DNA of 64,000 bases from Phalacrocorax aristotelis (lineage: Eukaryota; Chordata; Aves; Suliformes; Phalacrocoracidae). Positions 41,601-53,300 of the stretch are shown piece by piece. The position numbers and the translations under genes are program-made. Position 1 is the first letter of the stretch; each line of letters starts with the position of its first letter. The stretch lies in contig NC_134281.1 in NCBI RefSeq assembly GCF_949628215.1, positions 38,238,512 through 38,302,511 on the forward strand, read 5' to 3'. The notes under the pieces were generated by a model that had not been told where the DNA came from, did no database searches, and worked only from the letters and a program-made list of their open reading frames with translations.

Positions 41601-43788
41601 GCTGGATGTGCTATACCAGCCCCAGAACTACTTTTTGTTTACTGTTAGTATTAATTGGACTTGTTTTTACATCTGACTTCAGTGCTTACGTTGCCACATA
41701 TGAGTATTTAAAGAACTGTCCACTGAGACAAGGAAAAAATAACAACACAGACCCTTCTTTCCCTGTAGTTCTGCAACTTCCATGCAATTCAGCCAGGCCA
41801 CGTAGCTGATGAGCTAACAGGTACACCAATACCACACACAGGTACACCTACTGCAAGAAGCCACCGGTCCTGTATACAGTCGTAATGTAGATAAAATATT
41901 ATGCCTCCTTTTGACCTGGAGTATGATTATCAATACAACTGAGGACAAAATTCATCTCTATAAAATGCAGGTTGAATTCACCACTTTTGCAGGAAAATAC
42001 AGAAAATGTACAATTCCCAGATTTTGTTTTTTCTTGATCTTTGCAAAAACTGACTTTGTGATGTTGCCAATAAATACATATTCCATGCAGTAACATTTAG
42101 TCGGAGAGCAAAAATGAGAATGAACCTGACTTTCCAAGAAGTCAGCACAATAATCTCACAGTATGATTCAAAACAAACTGCAACAGAAGGATACCCTTTG
42201 AATTTAAAGGAGGTTGAATCAGCTAACAGTTTCTAAAACTTCCTGATGTTTAAAGTTATTTTTAAGAGGGAAAAGAAGTTCAAAATACTGATTTTGAAAT
42301 CATTATACATTTTATCTTGCTGTTTAACACAGTTTAAGCTCCAGTGGAGTCCCTGTTTTCTGCAGGAATTTCTTATGTTCTAACAATTCATTCATGATTG
42401 CATTTTGCATCTGAAAGCAACCTGTTTAAAATAGTGGTGATAGTTGACACTGCTTCTTTCTTAATTTTATAAAAATATGCCTAGAACACCCAATTTTTAA
42501 ACCAGGTTACACTCACTACAGAATTCACTTGGGAGTTTCATGTAGGTATGTAAAATAATAAACAATTATATTTTGTGTGAGAAAATTTCCAGTGAAATAC
42601 ATGAAAACATGAGTATACAAAGATCTGCAGGGACACTGGCAAAAAGACTTGGGATAAATGAGTTTGAATAGCTAAGGGACCAAGCATAACAGCTTTGCAG
42701 TTACCAGTTCTCCTCACTCTGGATAATGCAAAGTTGAAACGATTCTTGTTGGACAGCTGCCATAATTTAAGTATTGCTAGTGAGTTCCTTAAGCCAGCTG
42801 GCAAAATTCGGATGGAGGTCATGTCCCTAGTTCCCAAACAAGCAGCACAAATCTTGGAGCCACTTGCTTCATTTCCACAGTGAAACTGGGACAGGAAAGA
42901 GGCAGGCAGTAACAACCACAGCAGGAAACATTCACCCCAGCTCATGCAAGAGTGAACCTGCAGTGTAGCTGAGAGCCAGCATGCTCCAGAGAGGCTCCTG
43001 CTCAAAGCCTGTAACTCAGGCCCCGGAGGCTGCGTGTGCTACCCTGGGCTGCCATTGGGATCCTTGGCATCCTTCCTATCCTCTTGTCCTGAAGAAAATA
43101 TTTGCCTTCTCCAACCATTTCCCTCATGTTCCAGCACAGAGTTATGTGCAGGAACCAATATTTGCTCTATTTAAAGTACTTCTGGGAAAAGGTGCAGTGG
43201 GACCCAATTTACACAGCCACCCAAGCTACTAATGGACTGGGGGACCAACGTGTGTTCCTGTTTTGCAAAGGAAAACACTCACTTCCCCTCCAATCAAAGG
43301 TTGGCATTTACAATGAACAGAATTCTGCCAAATTCCCCATCTCCAGTGCTCCAAGAACATCCATAGAAGAGCAGATTTGCCTTTATTCAAAATGAATCAG
43401 CAGCATGCTCAGTATTGCCATGCTTTAGCATTACAAGAAACTCTGTTACAGTAGTCTACTGATGCTATAAACGATCAAACACCAACCAGAACAAGTTCTC
43501 CCAGCCAGAGCACTTTGATCACTTCACTCTTTCTGCATTATTGCAGCACTCTAATTTGCAAACATTAGAATAACTTCTGCAGTCTCCAGACATGTCGAAA
43601 GGCAATGCCATCAGAGTAATTTTTTACACAGGGAAGCAAATAATGAGGAGTTAATATACTGGCATTTATCTCTGACCAGCATTTCCAGAGCTTGAACTTG
43701 CAGTATAGATACAGAAGATAATCAAACAGAGGCAGAGTGAACAAACTGTACCTGCCTCACTGATGTAAATGCCCCTGTTGTCCAATAC

Positions 43789-43804
43789 CACACACACACA
43801 CACA
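43789..43804 (+). repeat. (CA)8 microsatellite
   Basis: Eight CA dinucleotides are followed by an A run, about 700 bases upstream of the last NR5A2 exon. Confidence 0.95.
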
Positions 43805-44446
43805 AAAAATCAGTGTTGGATTTCAGAAACCATATTCAGGTTAAAGGGCACCATTCTTATCTGGTATTCCACCCAAAGGACAATGATTTCATTTTATAAA
43901 GATCATTAGTCAGTGAAATATATATTTTAGAGAGTTTCTAGTAGGGAAGATTATTTTGGCAGTCACTGGAGTGTACCAGATGGTTCATTAACATAGGCTA
44001 GACAAGTCAAAGGCTTTCAGAATCATTTAGAAAATGTCAAACAGAAACAAGAACCCTGTCACTTTTTATTAGAATTAACTACATCATACCCTGGACACAG
44101 ATTTCACCTTGGGTCAGAAAAATTAATACAGAATTATATGAATTGTGTAACATACTAGGTTAAAGATAGGGCCTCCTCTCGGGACTCATTTGCTAGCAAT
44201 ATATTATGGTCTTCTACTTTAGGAATCCTCAACCTTTCTTTTTGTAAGCTATGAAAAGAGCTGACCTTGCTCAGACTCCATTGGTGTCTAATTGATTTGA
44301 GGTATATGCAGAATTTCAACAAGACACTCCGCTAAAGCTCTTTTGTGATCATTTTCCCAGGAAAGTTGGCAAAAGGGTTCACTGAATATTCAGCAGTTTG
44401 TAAAGTATGCTTTTGTTGGGAGGAAAAAAATACATCCATTTAGTGA

Positions 44447-44758
<312 letters not shown>

Positions 44759-45607
44759 ATTATACCCATTAGAGCTTCTGCTTTCAAGAAGAAAAAATAT
44801 ATTCTGAACTGCTCCAAGCAACACTAATTAAAATGTGGTTTTAAGACTTTGTAAAATGGTATAATAATCAAATACTAATAGTAAATAAGTGATGTATCAG
44901 GGTATTTGTATTGCAAACTGTGAATCATATGCTACACATCCCCAGAGGAATCTATATAGGACTTTATATGGAGTGAAGTGAACTTACCAAGTGGATACTA
45001 TCACCAATTCGACGTGAAAAAGGACAGAATGATTCTTGTATATTTAACTCTACTGATTGCCAATATGAAGAAACTTAGGAGAAGAAAAAACTGATCCGTA
45101 TTATCGAGCTAAGATAGTGGGGGATTTGAGTGCACTAAATTCCTTCACTGTATAGCAGGACTTCTAAAACAGGTATAATAGATGCAAAACTGCACCTATA
45201 GCATCTTCTGTCATCCTTCCAAGAACCCAACACTTACTTCTTCTGTGATAAATGATGTGGCATCCATTCAACAGTCTGTAAGAGAGAGCTGGCTTAGGCC
45301 ACGTGCTATGTAGAATCGCCACCAAATCCTGAGAAGCTGGTTTTGACTGTTGGTCTCTCAGGCCTGCAAATCGCTAATATGACGAGTCTGTTATCCAGTT
45401 AGCTTGGCATTCTTACTATGTTCTGAAGTTTGTTTTGTCACATGTTCATGTTGTTCTATCAGGCAGTATCCCTCTTCTACTGCTGTTACTGGATAGCTAT
45501 TAAATAGCTAAGATAAATATTCCAAAACAAATCAGCCAATTCAACTATGTACATAACTAGCGGAGTGGCTAAAATATGACTCTGCTATATATTCACGCCC
45601 ATTTCCA

Positions 45608-45613
45608 AATAAA
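45608..45613 (+). promoter_or_regulatory. Candidate polyadenylation signal AATAAA (proximal)
   Basis: An AATAAA hexamer lies about 850 bases after the NR5A2 stop. It is followed within about 45 bases by the (CA)12 repeat. Usage is unproven. Confidence 0.4.
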
Positions 45614-45648
45614 AGAAATGGCGGTATTTTAGCCATTAGAAACAATAA

Positions 45649-45655
<7 letters not shown>

Positions 45656-45679
<24 letters not shown>
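45656..45679 (+). repeat. (CA)12 microsatellite
   Basis: Twelve uninterrupted CA dinucleotides followed by TATATATTTT lie in the presumed NR5A2 3' UTR. The array is likely to be length-polymorphic. Confidence 0.97.
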
Positions 45680-46109
45680 TATATTTTCTAGGACATCAAA
45701 TACTGGTGTTAAAAAACTAAAAATCAAAATTTAAAAAATGCATTTAGTGATGCAAGAGTAGACAAATGAATTGTGTGACCTGATGACGCCATGGAGCTTA
45801 TTAAGAAATGCTCTTTAAAATTGCCAGTAATTAAGAACTAAATTTCAACTCAAACATCCAATATCTAATGAAACTTTTTCTTTTAAAAGTTAGGTAATAC
45901 ACACCTTTTACGCAAAGAAAGAAGAGTGATACTGCTGTGTCTGTGTAGGCCAAAGTCTGCTGCAGAACAAATATTAGAGAAGAACAAACAATTCTCTCTC
46001 TGTCCAAATGAAGATATCAGTATTAACATGTCGTGCCACAGTTATAAGTCTTGCCTTATTTCATTATCCTTAAAGGTAACTGTGCAGGTGTGGATCAACA
46101 TAAGTTTAA

Positions 46110-46115
46110 AATAAA
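46110..46115 (+). promoter_or_regulatory. Candidate polyadenylation signal AATAAA (middle)
   Basis: An AATAAA hexamer lies about 1.35 kb downstream of the NR5A2 stop. T-rich sequence follows within 60 bases. Usage is unproven. Confidence 0.4.
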
Positions 46116-47753
46116 GTATTAATCTCTAATATTAACAAAAACATAGTGTTTACATTCTTTAGGTCCTGTGGGGAAAAAACTGTGATAAAATTGCAGAGCA
46201 GTGATTTCCTTATTATTTCTTTTAAATTGGTAATTATTTTACCAGTACTTAATTACTGTATGTCGTGAGACACTAAAATCAATAGGGGTATTTCATTTTG
46301 ACTTTAATTTTTGAGATTATTGGCTGCACAATCACTTGTAGAAACTGTATAAAATCCTAATCTTTTAATTTTTTTCATGAAGATTGCTGGCTTTTGAATA
46401 GTTTATTTATATTGTATATGATAGTTTCCACTGTAGACAATTATGATGCTAATTTATTGTTCTTTGGTTTCATCTTTATATAAGATATAGCCAGAATGAA
46501 GAAGCCAAATATATGTGTTTACTGTAGCATGTCTTCAAGTTAGTGGAACATAGTTCAGGGACACACAAGGGTCTTTACAAATTAAAATCATTCACTTGAC
46601 TAAATGTCTGTAAATCTTCATAACCCTAAATGTAGTTTATTTAAATCTATTGTAAATTATGTGAGTTATAGCTTTTTCTGTTTCAAGTGAACTTGAAAAG
46701 GTGCATTTCTCTTATTTTTTTCCAACCATTCATACATTGTATACCAAAGACATCAGTTATTACATCTGCATTAGTACAAAGCACACTATTTTAATTGCCT
46801 GTATTAATCAGCTCTAATATTCTCTCCATGCGTAGGGTACAAACACAGCAAAGCCTAGTGTCTGCGACTCCTAGATGCCTGTCTTATATCACAGAATGCA
46901 CGTACTGTCATACGGACCAAAAGCAAAGCAAGCACAGCTCCCTCAGTCATCCCACACAGCAGACATGCAAGCATTATTTAAATAACAGAGTTCTCCCTCT
47001 AACAAACTACAATGACAGAAAGTAAGTGCGGGTGACAATTGACGGTGCCTGTGAAATACCTATACCCACGTGTACAAGATATGTATGGTCATTCCTTCCT
47101 TCTTAAAAGAAAGACGAAGTGTATTTCGAGTGTTTGCATTCTGTATTTTTTTCCCTGTTGAAATGCTACAGTGAATCTCACTGCATATTAAAGAAAAAAG
47201 CTTTAAAAAATGTTGCTAACTATATTCACAGCACCACTATCTATATACAGGACAAAAGAGTTAAAATAAGGTCATAGAAGAAAAGAAGAATTTTACATAC
47301 AGTTTAATGGAAACAATTTCAGATAAACTAACATCTGTGGTTCCAAGAATCCCACCAGATTGCCCAAAGTACATGGGGGTGGGGGGAAATCACCAAAATC
47401 CCCCCCTCATGTTAATTGTTAACTACTTTGTAACCAGACATTTACTTCTGACTGCCTTATTGATTACAGGACATATTAGTAAAAGCAGACTAAAATTCAA
47501 AGGGTTTGGCTTTGGCTGGTTTATTATAGTTGTTCTGTGTTTGTAAACAGACAATCTGTAAAGTCTGACTATTTGTATTACAGATGTTCTGCAGCTGCCT
47601 TGGATTTAAATCCATGCAACTCTTAGAATGTGCAGTGAGTTACTTGTTGAAGTTGAAGTTCTCTTACTGTATCGGTGAAATACATATTGTCATGTCAGTT
47701 CTTGCCAGGAGTTTCTCATCGCCAATGGAATTTTTTTTCTCTCTCAGTATTTC

Positions 47754-47759
47754 AATAAA
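47754..47759 (+). promoter_or_regulatory. Candidate polyadenylation signal AATAAA (distal)
   Basis: An AATAAA hexamer lies about 3.0 kb after the stop, followed by T-rich sequence (ACTTTATAATTGTCTTTATAAC). The distance suits a long NR5A2 UTR isoform. A further AATAAA occurs at 47976. Confidence 0.4.
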
Positions 47760-50700
47760 TATTGATATGCCCATACTGATTACTTTATAATTGTCTTTAT
47801 AACAACATCATTCCACTGAAATGAAGCACCGGTCAAAAATCAGTTACTCAGGAGAGTAAAATGCAAGAGAAATGAGAGTGCCAAAGAGAATCTGGTGTAG
47901 AGAAGAAGACAGATGTGGAGAGCAGCACCTTCAAAAGCTCAGACCGCAATGGTGAAATTGCCTAGGCTGAAGCAAAATAAATACAGCTAAACAGATCAGA
48001 AAAGCTGAATCTCTAATCCAAAAGGATTTTTCCAGTTAATACGTATAAATGAATACATTTCATCTCATCCTGGACACTTAAGTGTTGCTTTACATGTAAC
48101 CCATAAAGAGTTAAGCAGCCAGAGCATCAGAGGGGTAAAATGACAGAACAAAAGAAAATCAGGTAACAGGATCCAGCAGAGCTCAGGATAACCTCTCAGC
48201 AATGTAAATACACGGCAGGGCCAGGGGCAAACCCACAGCTTCCAACACAACTGCCAGCAGAGGCTGCCAAGGAGGCAGATGTTACTGCTACTAGAGAAAA
48301 ATATTTTCCTAAAGTTGCCCTCTGGCTCATCTGATTGCTGTTTCGAGAGCAGGAGGTGAAGTGGTCCAAGAGAGCTTGTCAGCAGTACCCTACTGTTTTG
48401 AGACCAAGTCCACCGCTTCCCCTGAACTGTCCGGTAGTTGGAAGGGGGCTGTTCTCCGAGGTGCCAAATGTAATGCTTCAAGGGGGAAAAACAGGGCTAG
48501 AATTTGTTATTTACAAAACCTGAGCTTGAACAAAACAAAGCTGGTTGAGTGTTGCTACAAAAACAGAGTGAAACAAATAGGTTTAGGTGGCTTATATGTG
48601 AGGAAAGATTGTTTCAATTTTTAGGAATCATAGCTGAAACCTGTGATTTCACGTAAGACCCAGGAGAGATATCAGGGTTGATATATTTTAGATAGTTTTC
48701 CTTATGAGATATATATTTTTGGGCTATATATTTAGTATGTACACTAAGCGTTTAAATTACGAGGGGATTTCTTTTGAAATTGAGTTTGACACTGGTTCTG
48801 GAACAATCTGCTGTATGTTTTTATTGGATACATGGAAAGAGTGAGTTCAATGTAACACAGGTCAAGTCAGTACAATACTTAGTGATCTCGACAATTTCCT
48901 GGAACACTGAACAACATTTTATTAACCCCTAATTTGAAGCCCATAGTCTAGATACATCACAAAACTTCTAGCAATATTTCTACCTTCTCCAATATAGTTG
49001 CTGTTGTTTTCCAGGGAAGTTCTCTGTGGGTGCATCTGCTGCACTGTGGAATTTGGAATGGCAGACAGAGCACTGAATTAACAGCAAGCCAAGAAAATTA
49101 CAGATAAATTTTTTTTGGCATCAGATCCTAGAGCTATATAAGCCCGTGATGCTGGCATGAGCCCATATATTCCTGTGCCAGTCCAGCAATTTCAGTTGCA
49201 TGTAAACCTGTAGAGAAAAGACTGATTTTCTAAGGGCAATTTGCCAACAATGTGAAAAACCTTTGCTAAACGATGAAGGCAGAAGAGGGCCTGACCCTCA
49301 GATGGAGCACAGACATGCCTACCCTGATGTCAGCGGACCTAAGATGAAGAGAGCGACACTAGAAGCTACTTGATAGATATAGTCTGGTCCAGCACACACC
49401 AGTGGGACAAGACAAATCTTCCCTTCAGCAAGCATACTTTCCAATCCCCTTATTTTTGTTCCTCTGCAGAACAAAACCCTCTCAAATTTATTGACGGTCT
49501 TCAAGTCTGGTGTGCAAGCTTGAACTTACAATACTAGGTGAGTTTTCACCATTGCCCTGAGAAGGTCCTGACCCTTATATCGTATTCACTCTTTAGTCCT
49601 AGATTAGCTATCAGGCTTATAGCAGTTTCTGATATGTATGTCCTGTGCACACCCAAGTGTATAATTCAGATGCAAGGTAAAGCAAGATGTTGGTGGAATG
49701 CAGACTCCTGCATACTGTCTGGATTAATGGTGGCTCAGCTGTAGTGTCCTGCTCAGACCACTGGTGCCTTACCTTCGTAAGGACTACAGGTTTTAACATT
49801 ACTTGGTAATAAAACACAGGGTAAAACAAACAGCAGAAAAGCCTAGTGTTGGAGTCACAGTTTTGTCCACTCACGTCTTGCTCTTCCTATGCTTCAGGAT
49901 CAGTAAATTCCCTGTAAAGGGGGAAAATGACTCTCTATTTAACATGCAGGATGTTAGGACACTTCCAGTAATACCAATTGTTTATCATGCTGCTGCAAAC
50001 CAAAACCTTCACAGAGCGAGAGCCTCTCTGTGCAGCATTCATGTCAATCACCCTGCGAGTGATTGATGCTGCTGAGTGTTTGCTGGATACTACCAATCCA
50101 GGCTGTCAGCTGCAATTATATAATAAAACAGGGACACTGCACCAGAGGGAGTAAAGTGTGTTTGTGGGAAGAACCCCAAAAGAAGTCACTGTTTGTACTA
50201 CAGAAAGGGCTGATGGCCATTCAGTAGCTGCTGGCATGCCTACAGACACATGCACGCACGCCACATGCCACCTATGGGAATTCCTAAAGCACATTCAGAC
50301 ATCCAGTGCTTCTGTTCCGACACAAAATATTTCATGAGGCACTGCTCCTTGGGGGACACAGAGTTTCAGTCACCTGCATGGCTTCATTCCTGTTTCACAG
50401 TGGTGTCTTTCCACTTGTGTAAGCAGAAGAGCATTGGTGCAGAATAACAGAAAAATGAGGCAGGCCTTTCTAATCAATACTGTGGTGTTTATATCTCGCA
50501 CTGCATCGCTATAGCTGTCCTGCTCTTTACAACTTGGTCTCAACCTACATGCATCAAAGAAGGGAAGTTCTTCAAAGTGCTCTGCTTCCTATAGCAAAGC
50601 AGCACATTATAGCTGTATGTTAAGAGAAGGTCTGTAGGATTACCTGCGTTTGAATTCCACAGTAAGAAATATGGAGCATTGTGAATGGCTGTTATTATCA

Positions 50701-53031
50701 GTCCATAAGCTACAGTAGAAAGCAAAAGAGAGGAGAAATAGCTCCAAAAGAAAATATAATAAAAACGAAGCACGTGGACATCGAAGAGACATGAGTATAT
50801 TTATGTTTCATAAATATTTAACCTTGATTCACTTTTAATCTAAAGGAAAAAACCTAAATAAAATATGCCAGATTATTATCATTGCTTTGAAGTATTAACA
50901 AGGCCTGAATAAATTATCATTTATGTATTTTAGGGACCCGCCACAGTGATATTGGTTTTCATTTTCATTTAATAAACATAGTTTTATTTTACAATGTATA
51001 TAAATTACAGATAAAAAACACGGCATGGAATAATTGATTGAATATGTTTAAGCAATTCATTTGACTCGTGCTGTGAAAATGGAAGCTGATTATTGGAGTA
51101 TGGTTTTATTTAAAGTCAAACACTATAGCTGCCTCAGAAACTATGTCAAATTGTTTTTTCATTTAGCAAATTCAGCTGGAATATTCTACATCGATGTCCT
51201 ACTCTTCCTACAGAAGACCTTCCTATGAGTCCCACAACACCTGAATTTGCAGCTACAACCTTCCCCCGAGTCCTGCATGTCTCTGGATACAGAACCTCAG
51301 ACACTGAAGCTGAGAGAGGTGCTGACCCTGAGAAGGTGGGGCTGGGGCCCAGCTCAGGATTTTGGTTTCTTTCTTTATGTTGGTCTCTCTCCTCTGCTCA
51401 CTTAAGTTACTGAAAACCCAGCTGATCCTCCCCACTCCCTCCCAGTGACAGCCCTTGTTCTTCACGTAGGCCTCTTGCTGCCTTTCCACTCCCTTTGTAC
51501 CACTCAGATTCCCATGCCCCCATTCATGCTACACATTTCTCCTTTAATTTTCTTTTTCTTTGTATCACAAAAAAAACTCAGAAGTCAACTTTACCCAATG
51601 CATCAAGCTTTTCGGGAGTGTTACCTATATGTTGGGGAGGGGGGAAGGTCAAGGACACAATATTGTCTGCATGTTTCAAAGCAGCAAAGTGACCGCAAAT
51701 GTCAAAACAGGAAGGTGACTGCTGGACCTGGTCAGACCAGGCTGAAGAAATCCCAGCCAAAAGCCAGACAAGGTCACCAGTCAGCCTGCTATGTCTTAGC
51801 TTACAATGACCATCTCTACAGACCTAAATAATCAACAATTCTTACCAAACATTGTTTTCAGAGGGAAAATAGGAAACATCCAAGAATTTTAGTTCAAGAA
51901 CAGCACATAAATATTAATAGTGGAATCTAAACAGAGGAGCGGCATCAGTGCTAGGATTAAATTATTTTAAGACCGACTTTCTTTTGCTCCAACAACATGC
52001 TTAGCAATATTCAACATAACCAAGAAAATAGCCTTTGCCAAAAAGAGTAAAGGGAACAACATTTTTCTTTTTTTCCCCTTGTTTTTTTATATATAACCAA
52101 CCTTGACACAACTTTACCGCTTGGGCATCTTGCAGGGAATAAAGAAAACTAAAAAAACCCCACTATACTTTCTGGGGCAGCAGACTTACTACACCCTTCC
52201 TTGCTGTCAGAAAAACTGGCTGGTATCTCACCTGGTGTGCCAGTGCCATGAGGAAGCCTGGCGAAGCAGATTCAACAGTGTCTTGGGAACATTTTGTTCA
52301 GGGTGGAGCAACAACTCCAAGGAGGCAACGGGCGCTGGCTGAGATGCTGCAGGTGAGCACTGCACAGACTGGCTGCTCCGTGAGTGATTGGTGTCAAGGG
52401 TTGACAGCCTGTGAAAAAATAGAGGAGGTATATTCAGTGAGATTATCTGCTTATCTGCTGCTCTAGAACTATGTTCCCCTATTTCTATACTTGGAAGTAA
52501 TTAATAATGCAGAGTCATTGTCCATTTATTGAGTGTGGGAGCTGTGAAGAAAATAGAATTTTAATAACAGATACTTACAAATATTTAGAGTACAACTGAT
52601 TTATTAAAGGATCACTGTACTGATGCTCTAAGCTTCACCCTGACTTACCTCTCACCTGATTTGTTAAATTTACATTTTGGCACTGTTTGGAGGTTGATTT
52701 CATGTGAACAACTACACACAGAAATAATATACACAAAACAAGAAAAAAAAAGCTCCAGAAAGGAAGTGATCACTTTCGGGTGATAAAATTGAGGCCAAGG
52801 ACACTAGAAAACCCCTGTTTTCTTCCTGGTAGTTACTTTGTAGTTGTTCTGCTTTGTTTTAATGCCTTCTCATGAAAGCCATAAGTAATACAATAAAAAC
52901 TAAGGTAGCCAGGAAGAAAATGATTATTTGTTTGTAGTTTAAAGAATTATTTTGGAAAAAAGTGTATGTACAGACATACTTGACATGTTCCAGAAGATAG
53001 ATAAAAGAGCAAAAAGTCTCATCCCACTTTT

Positions 53032-53036
<5 letters not shown>

Positions 53037-53062
<26 letters not shown>

Positions 53063-53089
53063 CAACAAGAAAAGAAAAAAAATCTGTTC
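53037..53089 (+). repeat. A-rich simple repeat (26-base A run)
   Basis: An uninterrupted run of 26 A residues is followed by AACAACAAGAAAAG-type A-rich sequence. No LINE or SINE body is recognisable directly upstream, so I treat it as simple sequence rather than a retroposon tail. Confidence 0.9.
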
Positions 53090-53189
53090 TATTTCAATAG
53101 GTCTGTTAGTCATGAGGTATTTGAGGCTCAGGTGTGTAGTACAGCTTGTATGAGCGATGCCTCCTGGAGATCCAGAGCAGACAACCTGG

Positions 53190-53300
53190 GATTCCCTAAT
53201 GCTCTTCAGTCACAAACTCCCCTGTAATCCTGGAAAATCCCAAGGATGCAGTGCCTCAATCTTCCCACCTGTAACATACAGCCAAGGATCACCTGTGTCC
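53190..53300 (+). mobile_element. Possible MIR-like SINE remnant
   Basis: The segment CCTGTAATCCTGGAAAATCCCAAGG, then GTGCCTCAATCTTCCCACCTGTAACATACAG, mirrors the MIR core ('ctgtgtgaccttgggcaagtc ... tgcctcagtttccccatctgtaaaatggg'). It is short and diverged. Confidence 0.5.

Larger units (their letters stand above)
44759..47785 (+). other. NR5A2: Probable NR5A2 3' UTR
   Basis: AT-rich non-coding sequence follows the NR5A2 stop. It contains many ATTTA-like and T-rich stretches, a (CA)12 repeat and at least three AATAAA hexamers (45608, 46110, 47754). NR5A2 transcripts are known to have long 3' UTRs, so a 1-3 kb UTR is plausible. The true end cannot be read from sequence alone, and I placed the limit just after the 47754 signal. 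Confidence 0.55.

Noticed and set aside
42538..43005. 155-codon open frame on the minus strand with a hydrophobic segment near its start
   Set aside because: It has no recognisable domain, no splice or promoter context, and lies inside an NR5A2 intron. The hydrophobic stretch can arise by chance.
48065..48481. 138-codon Leu/Trp-rich open frame on the minus strand
   Set aside because: There is no known domain and no exon-like borders. Overlapping plus-strand frames are equally open.
53037..53089. Poly(A) tail of a processed pseudogene or LINE
   Set aside because: I could recognise no gene- or LINE-like sequence directly upstream and no flanking target-site duplication by eye.
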